Under the pieces are notes generated by a model. It searched no databases, was not told where the DNA came from, and saw only the letters and a program-made list of their open reading frames with translations. A stretch of 64,000 nucleotides of DNA from Agelas oroides (taxonomy: Eukaryota > Porifera > Demospongiae > Agelasida > Agelasidae): the NCBI GenBank assembly GCA_949130485.1, contig OX422183.1, positions 22,555,202 to 22,619,201 on the forward strand, given 5' to 3'. Below are positions 12,900-24,738 of the stretch, piece after piece; position 1 is the stretch's first letter, and every line of letters begins with the position of its first letter. Made by a program: the position numbers and the translations under genes.

Positions 12900-15598
12900 T
12901 TCAACGAAATCACCATCAACTTCATTTGCAACTCAGCATACAGTTATGGTGGTGCAATCTTCACAGCAAACAATATTTCATTGGGTATCACTGGAACTAG
13001 CAGCTTCAGCAGCAACTCTGCAATGCTAGGTGGAGCCATCTCTGTATACCGTAACAGCACACTGACATTCAATGGAAGTATTAGCTTCATTAACAATGGA
13101 AATCATGTGGATAAATTTAACATTGACAATGGAAATAGCTATGGAGGTGCACTGTATCTGTTTATTAGTTCAACTTTGCCCAACACAACTGTGCGTTGGG
13201 AGAGTAATCATGCAATCTTAGGAGGAGCCATCAATGTTGAAGATGTTAATGCCTTGATTTACTGCAATCAGATTATCAAATACATAACAAGAGAAGAATG
13301 TTTCATTCAACTCCCTGGCCAGAATCTGTCTAGTGGTCTTGACGTTCAACTTGTTTTCAAGAACAATTCTGCTGATGATGCAGGAAGTGTGTTATATGGT
13401 GGCACAATAGATAACTGCAATCTTACTGGTCTGAACACATATAACTCCGGTAAGGTATTTGACATGTTATTCCACAACAATGACACAAATTACAGAACAA
13501 TTTCGAAGATTTCGTCTGACCCATTTCACATATGCCTATGTAAAAACAACCTTCCAGATTGTGGTGAAACAAGGTATGGTCCTATTACTGCTTATCCAGG
13601 TGAAACATTTCAAGTTCCCGTGGTTGCAGTTGGACAAAGAAATGGAACAGTTTCTAGCACAGTGAGGGGCACAGTGAAAACCGATAGTATAACAGACTCC
13701 AAATCAGTTAACCTTTTAGATTATCAATACCTCCAACAAACACACAACGCTTGTACCAAACTCAACTACACTGTATTTTCACTGTCTTGGAAAGTTCAAA
13801 TACAGTTGCATCCAGAAGGTAGTCCATGTTTAAAAAATATTCAAGGATCGATTTTTTTGGTGGAATTAAACTTAAATCAGACTATCCACCTGGATTTGAA
13901 ATGTCTGATTCAGCAAGATCATGCATCTGTGAGCCAAGACTTGTACAATATACAAACCAATGCAATATAACCAATGGATTAGGGCAAATAACACGTGGGT
14001 CAAGCCAACACTTTTGGGTTGGGTATAACATTTCATCTCATGAACTAATTCTCCATTCACACTGCCCTTTTGACTACTGTGTTAATAATGCAAAGGTCTT
14101 TCCTGTCAACAATACCGACATTCAATGTGCACACAACAGGTCAGGGCTCTTGTGTGGACATCGTAAGGAGGGTTATAGTCTGGTACTAGGCACTAATCGA
14201 TGCAGAAAGTGCACAAACTTCCATCTTGTTTTGCTCATCCCTTTGACTTTGGTATTGAAACATGTTTCTACGATGGACTGAATGCTTATGGCAAAACATG
14301 GATGCAGTTTGTGTTCCCTGCATATCTTTGGCTCCTAGTAGGACTCATGATTCTTGTTAGCCATTTCTCACAAAGGTTTGCAAATCTGCTTGGCAGTAAC
14401 CCAGTTTCTGTCTTGGCAACACTCATCCTCCTCTCATATGCAAAGATCCTCCGCACATTGATCACTGCTGTTTATGTCTCCTACCTTGAATATCCAGCTA
14501 ATTATAGCAGAATGGTGTGGCTGTATGATGCAAACATTGACTATCTCAGTGGTGAACACATTCCACTCTTTCTAGTGGCAGTACTTGTCTTCCTCTTCCT
14601 CTTTCTTCCTTACACTCTCTTGCTTCTCTTTGGTCAGTGGCTGCAGGCTATGTCACACCTGAGGCTTTTCTCATGGGTTAACAGTACCAGGCTGAAAGCT
14701 TTCATGGATTCGTATCATGCTCCCTACAAAGCAAAACATCGTTACTGGTCTGGACTGCTACGTGTGCTTCGCTTTGTTCTTCTTCTTGTGTTTGCTTTGA
14801 ATCCTCAGCAAGACCCCAATATTAACCTCCTAGCAATTCTACTAGGAGCTGGGATTCTTCAACTGTGGGCCTGGGTCAGTGGTGGGGTCTACAAAAACTG
14901 GTGTCTAGATGCACTGGAAGGCTCCTTTGTTCTCAACTTGATCATGCTAGTTGGTGCCACTTACTATGTCAAATTCTCAGAAGGAAGTCAGCTTGCAGTT
15001 GGGTACACTTCAGCTTCCATAGCATTTGTTACATTCATTGGCATCCTTGCCTACCACATCTTCCAGCAGTTGAGGCATACCAAGCTGTGGAAGAAGGTGC
15101 CTAAACTGAACCTGGAGTTGAACACACCAAAACCCAAGCAAGCAGTGAATAACCTAAACAATCCTATAAACGATCCCACCGAATCTGTAAACCTTGATCA
15201 GCTTCGTGAACCTTGGCTTGAAGACCTCCTACAGCCCACCCATAGCAGTGTTTGAGTTGTTTTTATACACCCTTGTATTTGAATTCCTTGTGTGTGGACT
15301 AAGCTAACCTTTGAATCAGATGTTAATTTTTGTGGCCAGTTTTCACTGCAGGTCCCTTGTAACTTGTTATGTTTCATTTATGATTTTAGGAGTGAGTAAA
15401 ATTTAACATTGCTACATGTCAACTTCATGGTTATCTGAATGAAAACTATCATAGGCATACACTAAACCCCAAGTGTGTAAATTTTGACCCCAGGAAGCAA
15501 GTAATTTGGTGCACACACACACCATTATTACACCTGAAATTGCACCAATTTGTACATTTGCTTGATCCTGCCATCTTTGACCATTAGATGAACTCGTG

Positions 15599-15690
15599 GC
15601 CTGTCTACAATCACTGAACTGGACTGGTACACTGCACTGGTGGGCTGATATTAATTTTTTCTTTGCTCCCAAACAAGACTCACTCGCTGT
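15599..15690 (-). repeat. VNTR-bearing repeat element, degenerate copy
   Basis: This reads in the opposite direction to the larger copy at 15883–16300. One end is GGCCTGTCTACAATCACTG, then a few GGACTGG-type units, then a block like AAGACTCACTCGCTG. It is one of four or five copies of this family in the window. Confidence 0.6.
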
Positions 15691-15882
15691 ATATGACTAC
15701 CCTGCAGCTTCTTCCTCCATGGACAGTCATTAAAGTTACAGTTACAATACCAATTCTTTCATAGCAACAGCTACTTTGCCCATGCAGAATATGTTGAGTG
15801 AAGCTAGCTAGACTCCTATAGTGATTAGTTAAAAGTATTTGTCCAAATCAGTCAGTGCAAGGTTTTCAAGTTAGTATAGTAT

Positions 15883-16300
15883 ATCATGCACCCTTACAAG
15901 CAAATGAGTCACGGAGAATAGGAAAGTGATTTTTAGCACAAAAAAATGTCAGTCCACTAGTCCAGTCCACTTGTCCAGTCCACTAGTCCAGTCCACCAGT
16001 CCAGTCCACCAGTCCAGTCCACTCACTAGTCCAGTCCACCAGTCCAGTCCACCAGTCCAGTTCACCAGTCCAGTCCACTAGTCCAATCCACTAGTCCAGT
16101 CCACCAGTCCACCAGTTTAGTTCACCGGTCTAGTTCACCAGTCTAATCCACCAGTCCAGTCCACCAGTTCAGTCCACCAGTCCAGTCCACCAGTCCAGTC
16201 CACTAGTCCTGTCCAGTCCACTAGTTCAGTCCACTAGTCCAGTCCACCAGTCCAGTTCACTAGTCCAGTCCACCAGTCCAGTCAGGTGATTGTAGACGGC
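15883..16300 (+). repeat. VNTR-bearing repeat element with long CCAGTCCA array
   Basis: The element starts ATCATGCACCCTTACAAG, contains about 330 bp of tandem units built on GTCCAGTCCACCA/TAGT, and ends GGTGATTGTAGACGGC. The same start and end flank a much shorter array at 43943–44069, and reversed copies lie at 43316–43430 and 15599–15690. The tandem array is thus an internal part of a dispersed element. Confidence 0.75.
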
Positions 16301-16389
16301 TGAACCTGTGGTCATATTACCACTAAAGTAGCTCTTGAAATACCAGGTCAGGTAGAATAACTAGTAAAAATAATATCTCAGGCCCGTAG

Positions 16390-16640
16390 GAGCCACTACG
16401 GCCAGTACGGCCATGGCCGTACCGGTTTTTGTCGGCAATGTGAAGGACTCTGCTTTCATGTACAATGGTTTGCATTTCTCTGAAATGAAATTGGCATCTG
16501 AGAAGCCACCAGAAGCAGTCTTAGAAGGAGAAATTTTTCTGGGGGAGCATGCCCCCAGACCCCCCTACATTATGGCGTGCAAAGCACGTCATCCCTCATC
16601 CCTTATGCGAATTTGGCCGGACAGGTTTTTTCTTGCTTCC
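16390..16640. repeat. Dispersed GC-rich repeat
   Basis: This holds CTACGGCCAGTACGGCCATG and the block CTGGGGGAGCATGCCCCCAG. The stretch 16497–16551 is matched in reverse at about 37109–37168. The short open frame over it looks fortuitous. Confidence 0.55.
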
Positions 16641-16964
16641 TACAGCCCTGTATCTATACACCTAACCTTACAAAAACTGCATTTTGGGGGTTTTCTCGGT
16701 AATGACAATTGCTTGTACCCTGTGCAGGTAAGAATGCTTACATATGCATGAATTCTGAAGCTTATACTTTCGGCATCTGCATTCTAATGCGTAAGTTTTC
16801 CTGTGTAATATTGTTGTTCGGTTAGGCTATCATACTTTGTCATTAGAGCTGAAGGTGTGCTTAATAATACTGTGATAAAACTAGAGGTGCAAAAACAGTG
16901 TTTCAGTTTCTAACTTTTGCTATCTAGTAACATTCACTGAGATTCTTGCTTAAATATTGTAACA

Positions 16965-17150
16965 AGGTGTGGAGAAAGCTTCCTAAACTGATGCTTGACT
17001 GAAGACACCAAACACTAAAAAAGCTGTGCTTAATCATTTTAAAGATGATCCCAGCTATATTCAGAGTCCATGAACTTTGATCAGCTCTATAAATCTTTGC
17101 TTAATAATCTACCAGATTTTCTTGCCACAGTGTTTTCTGAGCTTTATATA
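16965..17150 (+). pseudogene. Degenerate tail relic of the receptor family
   Basis: The sequence GTGGAGAAAGCTTCCTAAAC through AACTTTGATCAGCTCTATAA aligns by eye with the family tail (KLWKKVPKLN … NLDQLREPW), with many substitutions and indels. It is older than the other tail fragments and marks a former copy between copies 2 and 3. Confidence 0.6.
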
Positions 17151-17667
17151 ACTCCTCAGTTATTACCACAAATATGCAATCTACTGAAGCTCTCTTGTGC
17201 ATATATTAGATTGTTACAGTATAAGTTTTGTATGTCACTGGAGCTAATGTTTCACTTGAGATGATTCTGATTACATGAGAACCTTTTACCAGATGTTCTT
17301 TGCTTGAGGTTCATCTGCACAGTAAAATCAAGTCTAAGCATAAACCAGACAACAGCCCATGTGATTATAAACTTCTTACCTAATATGAATGCTATGGTTA
17401 CCAAGACTAGCCATAGGTTTTGTCAAAACACCATTTAAAACAATCCCTCTATATACTTTCAGTTTTGCTAGCTGAAATGCAGTTAAGCATACACAGGCCA
17501 TTGTTCAATTGTGTATGTATTAGCCAAAGCACTAGAGTTATAAATACTGTAACACCTTCTCAAAAACATAAGTACACAAGTCTCAAGAGTCGTATGAAAA
17601 GTCACTTGTATTTGTTTGCTAGAAGACTTGCTACATGTGGCAACTCTGGTTCTTATATAGCAGGTTT

Positions 17668-17835
17668 ATTCCCACTTTGTCAATTCCCACTTCGTCAATT
17701 CCCATTTGGTCAACTTCCCACTTCGTCAATTCCCAATGGGAATTGACCAAATGGGAATTGACGAAGTGGGAAGTTGACCAAATGGGAATTGACGAAGTGG
17801 GAATTGACAAAGTGGGAATTGACGAAGTGGGAAGA
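17668..17835. repeat. Perfect 68-bp hairpin made of ~17-bp units
   Basis: Arms 17668–17735 and 17752–17819 are exact reverse complements around a 16-base loop. Each arm is itself a tandem run of GGGAATTGACGAAGT and variants (CAAAGT, CCAAAT). One further unit extends the right side. The structure interrupts the upstream region that copies 2, 3 and 5 share, so it was inserted or grew in the presumed promoter of copy 3. Confidence 0.93.
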
Positions 17836-17935
17836 TACCATAGGGAGGGCAGATGTCGACAGATTTCGTATCCTGTTACCACTATAATTGTCAGTTTCTA
17901 CTTTGCTAGCTAGATAGAGTGATAGAAATTGAGCA

Positions 17936-18234
17936 TGAGTGTGTATCAAGTGATAATGTGGACCACTGCACAGGTAGGTTATGTGATTATGTTTGATTTA
18001 CCTGCACAAGTGCAATACACAGCAGCAACATCCAATAATATCATTTAGCGTCTGCTGCACATATGTAGGTGAGGGGGGGCCTCCTGTACACACACATTCT
18101 GGACCTCCAGTATAACTTACTTAAACCACTGTGACATTGCTACTGCCTTTTTGAAATGTGTACTGTATAAATACGGTAATCTGATATCTTATGGGATCAC
18201 AATTATCTATAAAATAAACTACTTTTTTCTGCAG
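17936..18234 (+). other. 5' noncoding exon end and intron of receptor copy 3
   Basis: GTGTATCAAGTGATAATGTG and CACTGCACAG|GTAGGTTATG mark the donor at 17973/17974. The intron ends TTTTTTCTGCAG at 18234 and the coding ATG is at 18244. It is homologous to the 5' structures of copies 2 and 5. Confidence 0.68.
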
Positions 18235-19204
18235 TCATTTCACATGATGGCTCACTCCACCTTTACAGCATCCATTGTTCTTGTAACAGCACTGCTCATT
18301 AACAATCTCGCCAACTGCTACCCTGAGAATGTGTACTGTGTCACACCCACAGCCACCTCGTGCTCATCCTGCCCTCACAATTCAATTCACTGTGCCACAC
18401 TCTCTGAGTATGCACAAGTAGCTGAACCGTATTTTACCTCCAACACCACTATGGTGTTCTTGCCAGGTGACCACGTTCTTGATAGGACTATCACAGTTGC
18501 CAATGTAGCAAGGCTGACCATCCGTGGACAGTTTTCCTCAGACAATATGGCAACAGTTGTTCGCAATGGGTCAGTTAGGCCAGGCCTGAGTTTCACAAAT
18601 ATGGTGGACTTTAACATCTATTCTTTAGCTTTTACCTCTCACAACAGGTTCTGGAGTTATGGTAGTCATCCAGCTAGTGGCTCTGCCCTGATTTTGCAAT
18701 CGACACAAAATGCTAAACTAGTTAACTGTTCCTTCCATGACAACCTTGGTACTGCACTTACAACCAACATTACTCTGGAAGACAACAGTGAGTTTACACA
18801 TAACCAATGTGGATGTGAGTCCTTCAGGTGTAAATTAGGATGTGGTATCAATGCTCTCAACAGCAACCTGAAATTCACTGGAAACACTTCTTTCCATGAA
18901 AATATTGAGCATGGCGCAATTTGGGGATCAGCAAGTTCACTAGACTTTACTGGAACCACCAACTTCATTAGCAACTCAGCATTGCATGGTGGTGCAATCA
19001 GTGCAGAAACCAATTCATTGCTGAGTTTCAATGGCACCAGTGATTTTAGTCATAATTTAGCAGAATTTGGTAGAGGTGGTGCAATTTACACAGATGGTAG
19101 TGCTGTACTTACTTTCACTGGAACTAGCAACTTCACCAACAACTCAGCATCCTCTGGTGGTGCAGTCTATGGACGAAACAACACCTTACTGAGATTCATT
19201 GGAA

Positions 19205-19505
19205 CTATTTAACAAAATGCTACATAGAATTTGGAACCTTCCGTACTGCAGCCATAGAGGGCTGACACACAGGATAGCTTCAATGCAGAGTATATATAAC
19301 CTAGTGTCTCTCAGGAGTGCAAAGCTGCTACAAGCTGCAAAGTTGTGCCCTTCTGTATTAGTGCAGAGGGCTTTTTCTGTTGCTACATCTTTTCCCTTTT
19401 TAGGTGTTAATTGTTGTTGTTTTTTTTTGGTTTCAGGCATGTATTGTAACTCAGATAATGCTCTGGCTGGTCTAATCAGGGCGATTAGGAATGAGTTCAG
19501 GCCAT
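19205..19505 (+). mobile_element. LINE 3' coding fragment (inverted piece)
   Basis: This encodes a run typical of the C-terminus of CR1/jockey-like LINE proteins: FNKMLHRIWNLPYCSHRGL, MQSIYNLVSLRSAKLL. It reads plus, whereas the reverse transcriptase piece to the right reads minus. I take them to be parts of one insertion later split by inversion. Confidence 0.65.
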
Positions 19506-19849
19506 GAGTGAGTTTGCAACTATCTATTGCACCACCATATAATGCACTTCCTGCATCATCATCTGAGTTATTCATGAAAACAAGTTTGACATCCAGGCCA
19601 CTAAACAGATTCTGTCCTGGGAGTTGAAAGAAGCATTCCTCTCTTGGTATATATTGGGCCAAGAGCACATAAGAACGGGCAGCTTGAGTAAGAACACCCT
19701 GTCACATGCTTAGCAACAATGGCTTATGTGTCTACACCGCATGCACAGTACATGTTTCTATTTTAGTACAAGGCGGTAAATTCTGACCGGTTTCAAATTT
19801 TACGGAGTTACATGCTCTTACTCTTTCTTATGTGCTCTTGAATGGGCAA

Positions 19850-20525
19850 TTGGAGTGCAGAAAATGAAGAGGGTTTACATCAGAGATATAGATTGCTAGA
19901 AGGCAATTAGCATGTCTAATAAAATCTTTCTTTTTGTTCTCAATATCCTCAGAATCAGAGAGATCACATGACAGTGTGTCCTAGGTGAACAATAGCTGTG
20001 AAAGTTAGCTCTGTCCACAAAAGTCAAACCGTTCATCCACAACCACAGACTTATGTGAACAGAAGCAAATGAGTTGAGTTTTCCCTGCGTTAAATATCAA
20101 GTTTTTCTCAGAAACAAAATCTGAACAGACCTGAAGCATCCTTCTGAGCGCATGAGCAGAAGGTGCAATCAGAGCTAGATCATCTGTATAACAGAGACCA
20201 CCCACAAACATCCCTTCCCAGTGACAACCCACACCAAGCTTTTGCAAATGTAGAAATTAATCTATGTAAAACAGTAAACAGTATTGGGGATAAGACCCCT
20301 CCCTGCCAGACTCCGTTTGTCACGGAAAGGTGAAGATAGAATAGCTACCTTTCCACATGATCTCCAGATGCTGGTTGGTGTAGCTACCACTGCAGCAAAA
20401 ATCAAACAACAGGATTGGGAAGATTCCACTGACACAGAGTCTCAAACAGTTGGGCATGATCTACCACATCAAAGGCTTTGCTCATATCTAACAGAGCACA
20501 TAGAACCTTTGACCCGTGATGAATG
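19850..20525 (-). mobile_element. LINE reverse transcriptase fragment
   Basis: On the minus strand the sequence shows DMSKAFDVVDH near 20490, then GMFVGGLCYTDDLALIAPSA with the YxDD catalytic motif (here YTDD), then FNAGKTQLICF. This is the palm region of a non-LTR retrotransposon of the CR1/jockey-like kind. The intervening frame carries stops and shifts, so it is dead. It sits inside receptor copy 3. Confidence 0.82.
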
Positions 20526-20839
20526 TACCGAGATGATACAAGTTTCAGTAATCCATGCAAAAACAACCTTCCAAACTATAGCTATAATGGGTCTCGGTAT
20601 TACATTCCATATTCTGTGCACTGTGGCGAAACATTTCAAGTTTCTGTGGTTGCAGTTGGAGAAAAAGATGGAACAGTTTCTAGCACTGTGAGGAGTCCAG
20701 TGAGAACTAGTATAACAGACGTCCATCCAGTTACCCTAGATTATCAATATCTCCAAACAAACAACACTTGCACCAAACTCTACTACACTGTGTTTTCACT
20801 GTACTCCTAATGTACGTTGCATCCAGAAGGTAGCCCATG

Positions 20840-21075
20840 GGCGATTATTGTTGTCACTGAATACAAACCAGACTTGCCCATTTGGATTTGGATGGGCCTT
20901 TCCAACCACCTTTTTCAGATGGCTATGCCGTCCTTCCACATGATTGTTAGTCCTTATTGATTTGCTGTCAAAAACATTCCACAGTTGTAGACTAAAGTTT
21001 CCAATGAGCCATGTCTCTTCATAATAGCTATGTGATGAACTCTTCAACTCTGGGAAGTTTGGGTGCTTCAAACTT
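20840..21075 (-). mobile_element. MULE-type transposase C-terminal fragment
   Basis: On the minus strand the frame reads YYEETWLIGNFSLQLWNVFD followed by RTNNHVEGRHSHLKKVVG and KAHPNPN. The combination WNVFD … TNNHVEGxHxxLKxxVGxxHPN is characteristic of Mutator-like (MULE/FAR1-type) transposases. Only this segment is present and it abuts the truncated receptor copy 3. Confidence 0.68.
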
Positions 21076-21294
21076 CACTGCAGCTTGCTATGCCAGTCAT
21101 ACAAATCTCGGTGGCACAAATCCCAATGCTGCTGTCTTCCACACAAATGACAAACTCTTGAACACTGCCACTGATGTCATTGAGACTGATACGGAGGTGC
21201 TTTTGTGCGGAATATATCAGTTGCACTTTCTGTTTCTACTTATGAAGTTTGAAGTAGAGCTGCTGTGATGCAACACATTTGAAGCTCATTACAA

Positions 21295-21978
21295 AGTCAC
21301 AAAAAAGTTTGCCAAACGCAAACAAGCACATGTAGGGATGAAATCCTCAAAAACCAACCAAACAAGACGGGAACGACACCACAATACTTTTACACCATCC
21401 CTACATCTTGTGCCATTTTGCCAAAACTGTGTGTTTGTATTTGTTTTTTAGTTGTGTGTAGAAGAGGGTTGTCTTGTAGATGGAAGGGTGTGGCGTGGGT
21501 GTGTTGTGCATAGTCGGTAAGTGAGTATGTTGTGTTGTTGGTGGTTGCTACTGAGTGTAGCAGGTATGGTCCAAGTTGTGTGTAGAAGGTGTGGAGTGAG
21601 TGAGGAGTGGTGAGTGTGTGTGTTATGTTGGAATGTGCATTATGTTAAGTTTTATGCCTGTTTAGCATGATAGATATGGGTTGTCTTGTATACAGGTGGC
21701 TGTGAAGTGAGTAGTGGTAATTTTGTAATGCTTTGTGAAGGATGGGTTATTTTGTGAGATAGTTGAATGGAGTGAAGTACTATGTTTGTTTGTGGTTGGT
21801 GTGGGCTAATAAGTACAAATGTAGAGGGTTTTGTGTTGTGTACAGGTGGCAAAATGGCACAAGATGTAGGGATGGTGTAAAAAAGTATTGTGGTGTCGTT
21901 CCCGTCTTGTTTGGTTGGTTTTTGAGGATTTCATCCCTACATGTGCTTGTTTGCGTTTGGCAAACTTTTTTGTGACTT
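21295..21978. mobile_element. 684-bp element with ~127-bp terminal inverted repeats
   Basis: The left arm (about 21295–21423) and right arm (about 21847–21978) are near-identical reverse complements beginning AAGTCACAAAAAAGTTTGCC. The interior is strongly G/T-rich on the plus strand and has no recognisable coding region, so this is a non-autonomous DNA transposon. No target duplication was obvious. Confidence 0.82.
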
Positions 21979-23300
21979 GTTTCTGTTGTTTTTTTTTTGT
22001 TGTTGTGTAACCACACCCCAAGTGAAATGACTTGTTATGTAGTTTATTGTTGATGTTGATGGATTTCTGGAGGATGTTAGCTGTTTGCACTTATCCACTT
22101 GACAATGGAATCATGGGTGTAACTGTTGTCTAATTGGGTATGTGCATGTGTGTGTGAGTGGTTGTTCTAAGGCACTGTGGTATATACATGACTGTCTACC
22201 TGTTCTGTTGTATGACAGGGTTGTAACACTGTATGTTGTGTGTTGTCCAAGGAACAGTTTCTATAGCTGGTTATACATTGTGGGCAGGTGTGTGTAGGTT
22301 GTGTATGGTGGGTGGCAGGTACATAGGTCATAAAGAGGTAAGGCATAACTGTGGTAAAGGAACCCTTGGAGAGTAAGAGTGTTTTTCCGGGTTCTTCCAG
22401 TACTTGTTACGGGACGCTTGCCTTTTGCTTTCTTTGTTTCGCAGATAGTTCTGCTTATCCCGCGCCCGTTTCTTGTGGACGTTACGCATACTGCGTTCCT
22501 TGTCAAATCCAGCACAAGTACGTCAACTGCTGTATGAAAGTAGCAACATATGCAATCGTTTGGGAATCAATCGATCGTCAAGTTCTCTACGGAAGTAGAA
22601 TAACCGCAGCTGCATGCCAACTTCACGTGCTGTAGCTGTTGAACTTCTGTTGACGTAATCGCTATGAATATTCTATTCTAACAAAATGGCGTATAGCAGC
22701 AAGCATAAGCGTGGGGTTACCTGAGAATCGCCGATTAATTCGACTTCTTTCTTTGAGAACGATGAGTGGTGGGTACAATACCCAGTAATTTATGCTGATC
22801 TTTCGCGTTTGGATCGTTGTAATAGCTTCAGCCGTTGTCGTGCTATCGTGGTGAGCAAAAGAAGAAGAAGAAGAAGAAGAAGAAGTCAGAAGATAGACGA
22901 TTTGCCTTTTTTAGCGACTTGACTGTCAGGCACTTAGCGATGCTTTCCAGCAAATTTAACGATCCTGTTGCCCATGGAAGCACTCGATAATGTCTGATAT
23001 GGCTCATGGAGGCCGTTGACTTATCTAACGCGGACATTTCGAGCGTGTCATTTGTGCACTTTGAATGTGGCCGCCATTTTTTTTCGGGGTCATCCCTACA
23101 TATGGCGTACTACCGTACGCCATGATAAACCCCAAAAGTGGAAGTATGTCACTCGCATAGCTATTACGTCATAGGCCTAATTAGTTTTACAGTCATGTGA
23201 TGTTATCATTCGCGAAATCGGCAGATATGTATGACGTAATAATGTGGGAAGGTAGTATGGCTAATAGGCTACCGTATTTTTTTGTTTACCATCTATTGTA
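21979..23300. other. Gene-poor region with a microsatellite and a hairpin
   Basis: G/T-rich sequence continues to about 22350. A minus-strand frame at 22400–22515 (MLDLTRNAVCVTSTRNGRG) has the look of a transposon N-terminus, but I cannot name it. A GAA/AAG microsatellite lies at 22858–22886, and an ideal hairpin ATGGCGTA-CTACCG-TACGCCAT is near 23102–23123. Confidence 0.45.
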
Positions 23301-23313
23301 GTAACTAACGCTG

Positions 23314-23502
23314 TTGCTACAAACGTCAGGCGCCGTGCTACCTTATGCTTACTGTAGTCTTGTAGTCAACAGTACATTTTCTGTCGGTTCAAACTCAAAG
23401 ACACCTCTGTACCAAAACTATCGACCCAGCAGCCCCGCCCACTTTTTTGGACTACCGAACGCAACTACAAACACCTTTGTCCCCATATTGTGCAAGGGTA
23501 AG
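23314..23502 (+). other. Exon-like open stretch with a consensus donor
   Basis: An open frame in GC-richer DNA ends at TGCAAG|GTAAGTTTT near 23502, a good splice donor. The peptide (PYAYCSLVVNSTFSVG … FFGLPNATTNTFVPI) matches nothing I recognise. It could be an exon of an unseen gene or a transposon relic. Confidence 0.25.
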
Positions 23503-24502
23503 TTTTTTCAGTTAAATCGTAGTAGTAGAAGGCCGACTTCTTGAATGTCCATTGTCGGAATTAAGTAGGGTGTGGTAGCAAATACTTAGCTGTAAGTCAC
23601 TTGTATGAAGGCGTGGCTAGGCGACAGTCTGTAGCCTCTCTCCCCACCCATGCCTAGCTTTCCCCTCTCCTCAGCTCCCTCAATCCTCCCCTGAGGAGAA
23701 CAGGATGTACAACACGGTGATGTAATCGCAAAGGTTAAATGTGTGTGGAAATCAGCTTTTCATAGTCTAATAGGGGGATTTGAGGGCTGCACAAGCGTTG
23801 GTTCTGCAGGTGACTCCTGCTCAATGTTATATTACCAGGGATTTATGGCAGGTGTAGCCCAAGGACAATATTTGCTTACTAACAGCCATAAATCTCTGGC
23901 CACCTGTGCTATAACTCCACCTGATTGGTCCTTAGTTGTTATTACCGTAAACACATCTGTGCATGTGCAAGTGTTTACAGTAACTTCAATATTATTTGGA
24001 TATAAAAATTGTACTACAGTATGGCTATGTAGTGTAGTATAAACTGAAAATACATGGAGCGAGAGGTAATTATTTCCCATTGTAGCCCTCAGGGATGGAA
24101 AATATCACCCATCTGTTGTATAGACAATACTATATCACATTGGCGGTCAAGTGCTTATTAAGCGTGGAAGACAGTATTGATCTGCATGTTAGCATGTTGA
24201 TGTGACAGGGATATCAAGTTATTACAAAGTATGCTCACCTATTTTTGCTATAGTACATGTGGTTAGGCTACTATTTGTTGCAGATTAGTTTTCTCACCAG
24301 GGATTTTTCATAACGTTTATGAGCGGCCAATCCCATTATAACATTATTTGTTGAGCACAAAAGCTTTTAACGCCTGGACTTGAGAGGCTACACTCACTGT
24401 GAAAAAAAGCATGATATGCAATATCTCGGGTAAGCGCTCCACTGTTTTAGGAACGAAACATGTTTTTTGGTTGTTCTGAGTAGTTACAAGTTGACATGTT
24501 AA

Positions 24503-24738
24503 CCCTTGAACTGCAGATGTCGCATATTTGCGACACGCGCAGGCATGCACTAAGTGCAGCTGTCGTATTGTGCGACAAAGTACCCAAGTCACACTTACCG
24601 CAAGAAGGTTAGAAGCTTAGGGTAAACCCTGACTGTTTAGTACTAGTAACTCTAGGCCACACCTTTCCACTACATCACTTAATGAACAACTTCTGCATTA
24701 CTAAACCATAACTAATAAGTATTTCCGCATATCAAGGG
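24503..24738. mobile_element. piggyBac-like MITE with TTAA ends
   Basis: The element is flanked by TTAA at 24499–24502 and 24739–24742 and begins CCCTTGAA, with the matching inverted end TCAAGGG. TTAA target duplications with CCC-starting ends are the signature of the piggyBac superfamily. The interior contains the hairpin GTCGCATATTTGCGAC and no coding capacity. Confidence 0.65.

Larger units (their letters stand above)
11448..15255 (+). pseudogene. Pmp-like receptor copy 2 (decayed)
   Basis: The copy starts with a signal peptide (MMAQSASFIVLVAALLINN) and keeps the N-terminal domain, Pmp-like repeats, Cys-rich stalk, most of the membrane part and the full tail ending EPWLEDLLQPTHSSV. Lesions: a frame change near 12345; about 110 bases of foreign sequence at about 12465–12573 inside the repeat domain; a frame change near 13826; and a deletion near 14235 that fuses the first membrane segment to DFGIETCFYDG and drops about 65 codons. 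The last 350 codons form an open membrane-plus-tail frame. Three exact 87-bp units lie at 12639–12899, so the repeat domain still expanded late in its history. Confidence 0.88.
18244..20840 (+). pseudogene. Pmp-like receptor copy 3, broken by a LINE and an inversion
   Basis: The 5' part (18244–19211) is open: signal peptide, N-terminal domain and five or six Pmp-like repeats. At about 19205 the frame runs into LINE sequence. The next piece of the gene (REECFFQLPGQNL … LYGGAIDSCKL) lies inverted at about 19512–19670. The gene resumes in plus orientation at about 20535 (NPCKNNLPN … CTKLYYTVFSLYS) and stops at about 20830, where MULE-derived sequence begins. The membrane part and tail are absent. 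One antisense LINE insertion after the IDSC block, followed by inversion of about 480 bp (19205–19690), explains the order and orientation of all pieces. Confidence 0.82.

Noticed and set aside
12572-12931. Antisense open frame over the 87-bp repeats
   Set aside because: Same cause: exact repeats of a unit divisible by three without antisense stops. No domain or start context.
15948-16284. CRISPR-like look of the GTCCAGTCCA array
   Set aside because: Units are contiguous with no unique spacers, and the setting is eukaryotic. It is a minisatellite in a dispersed element.
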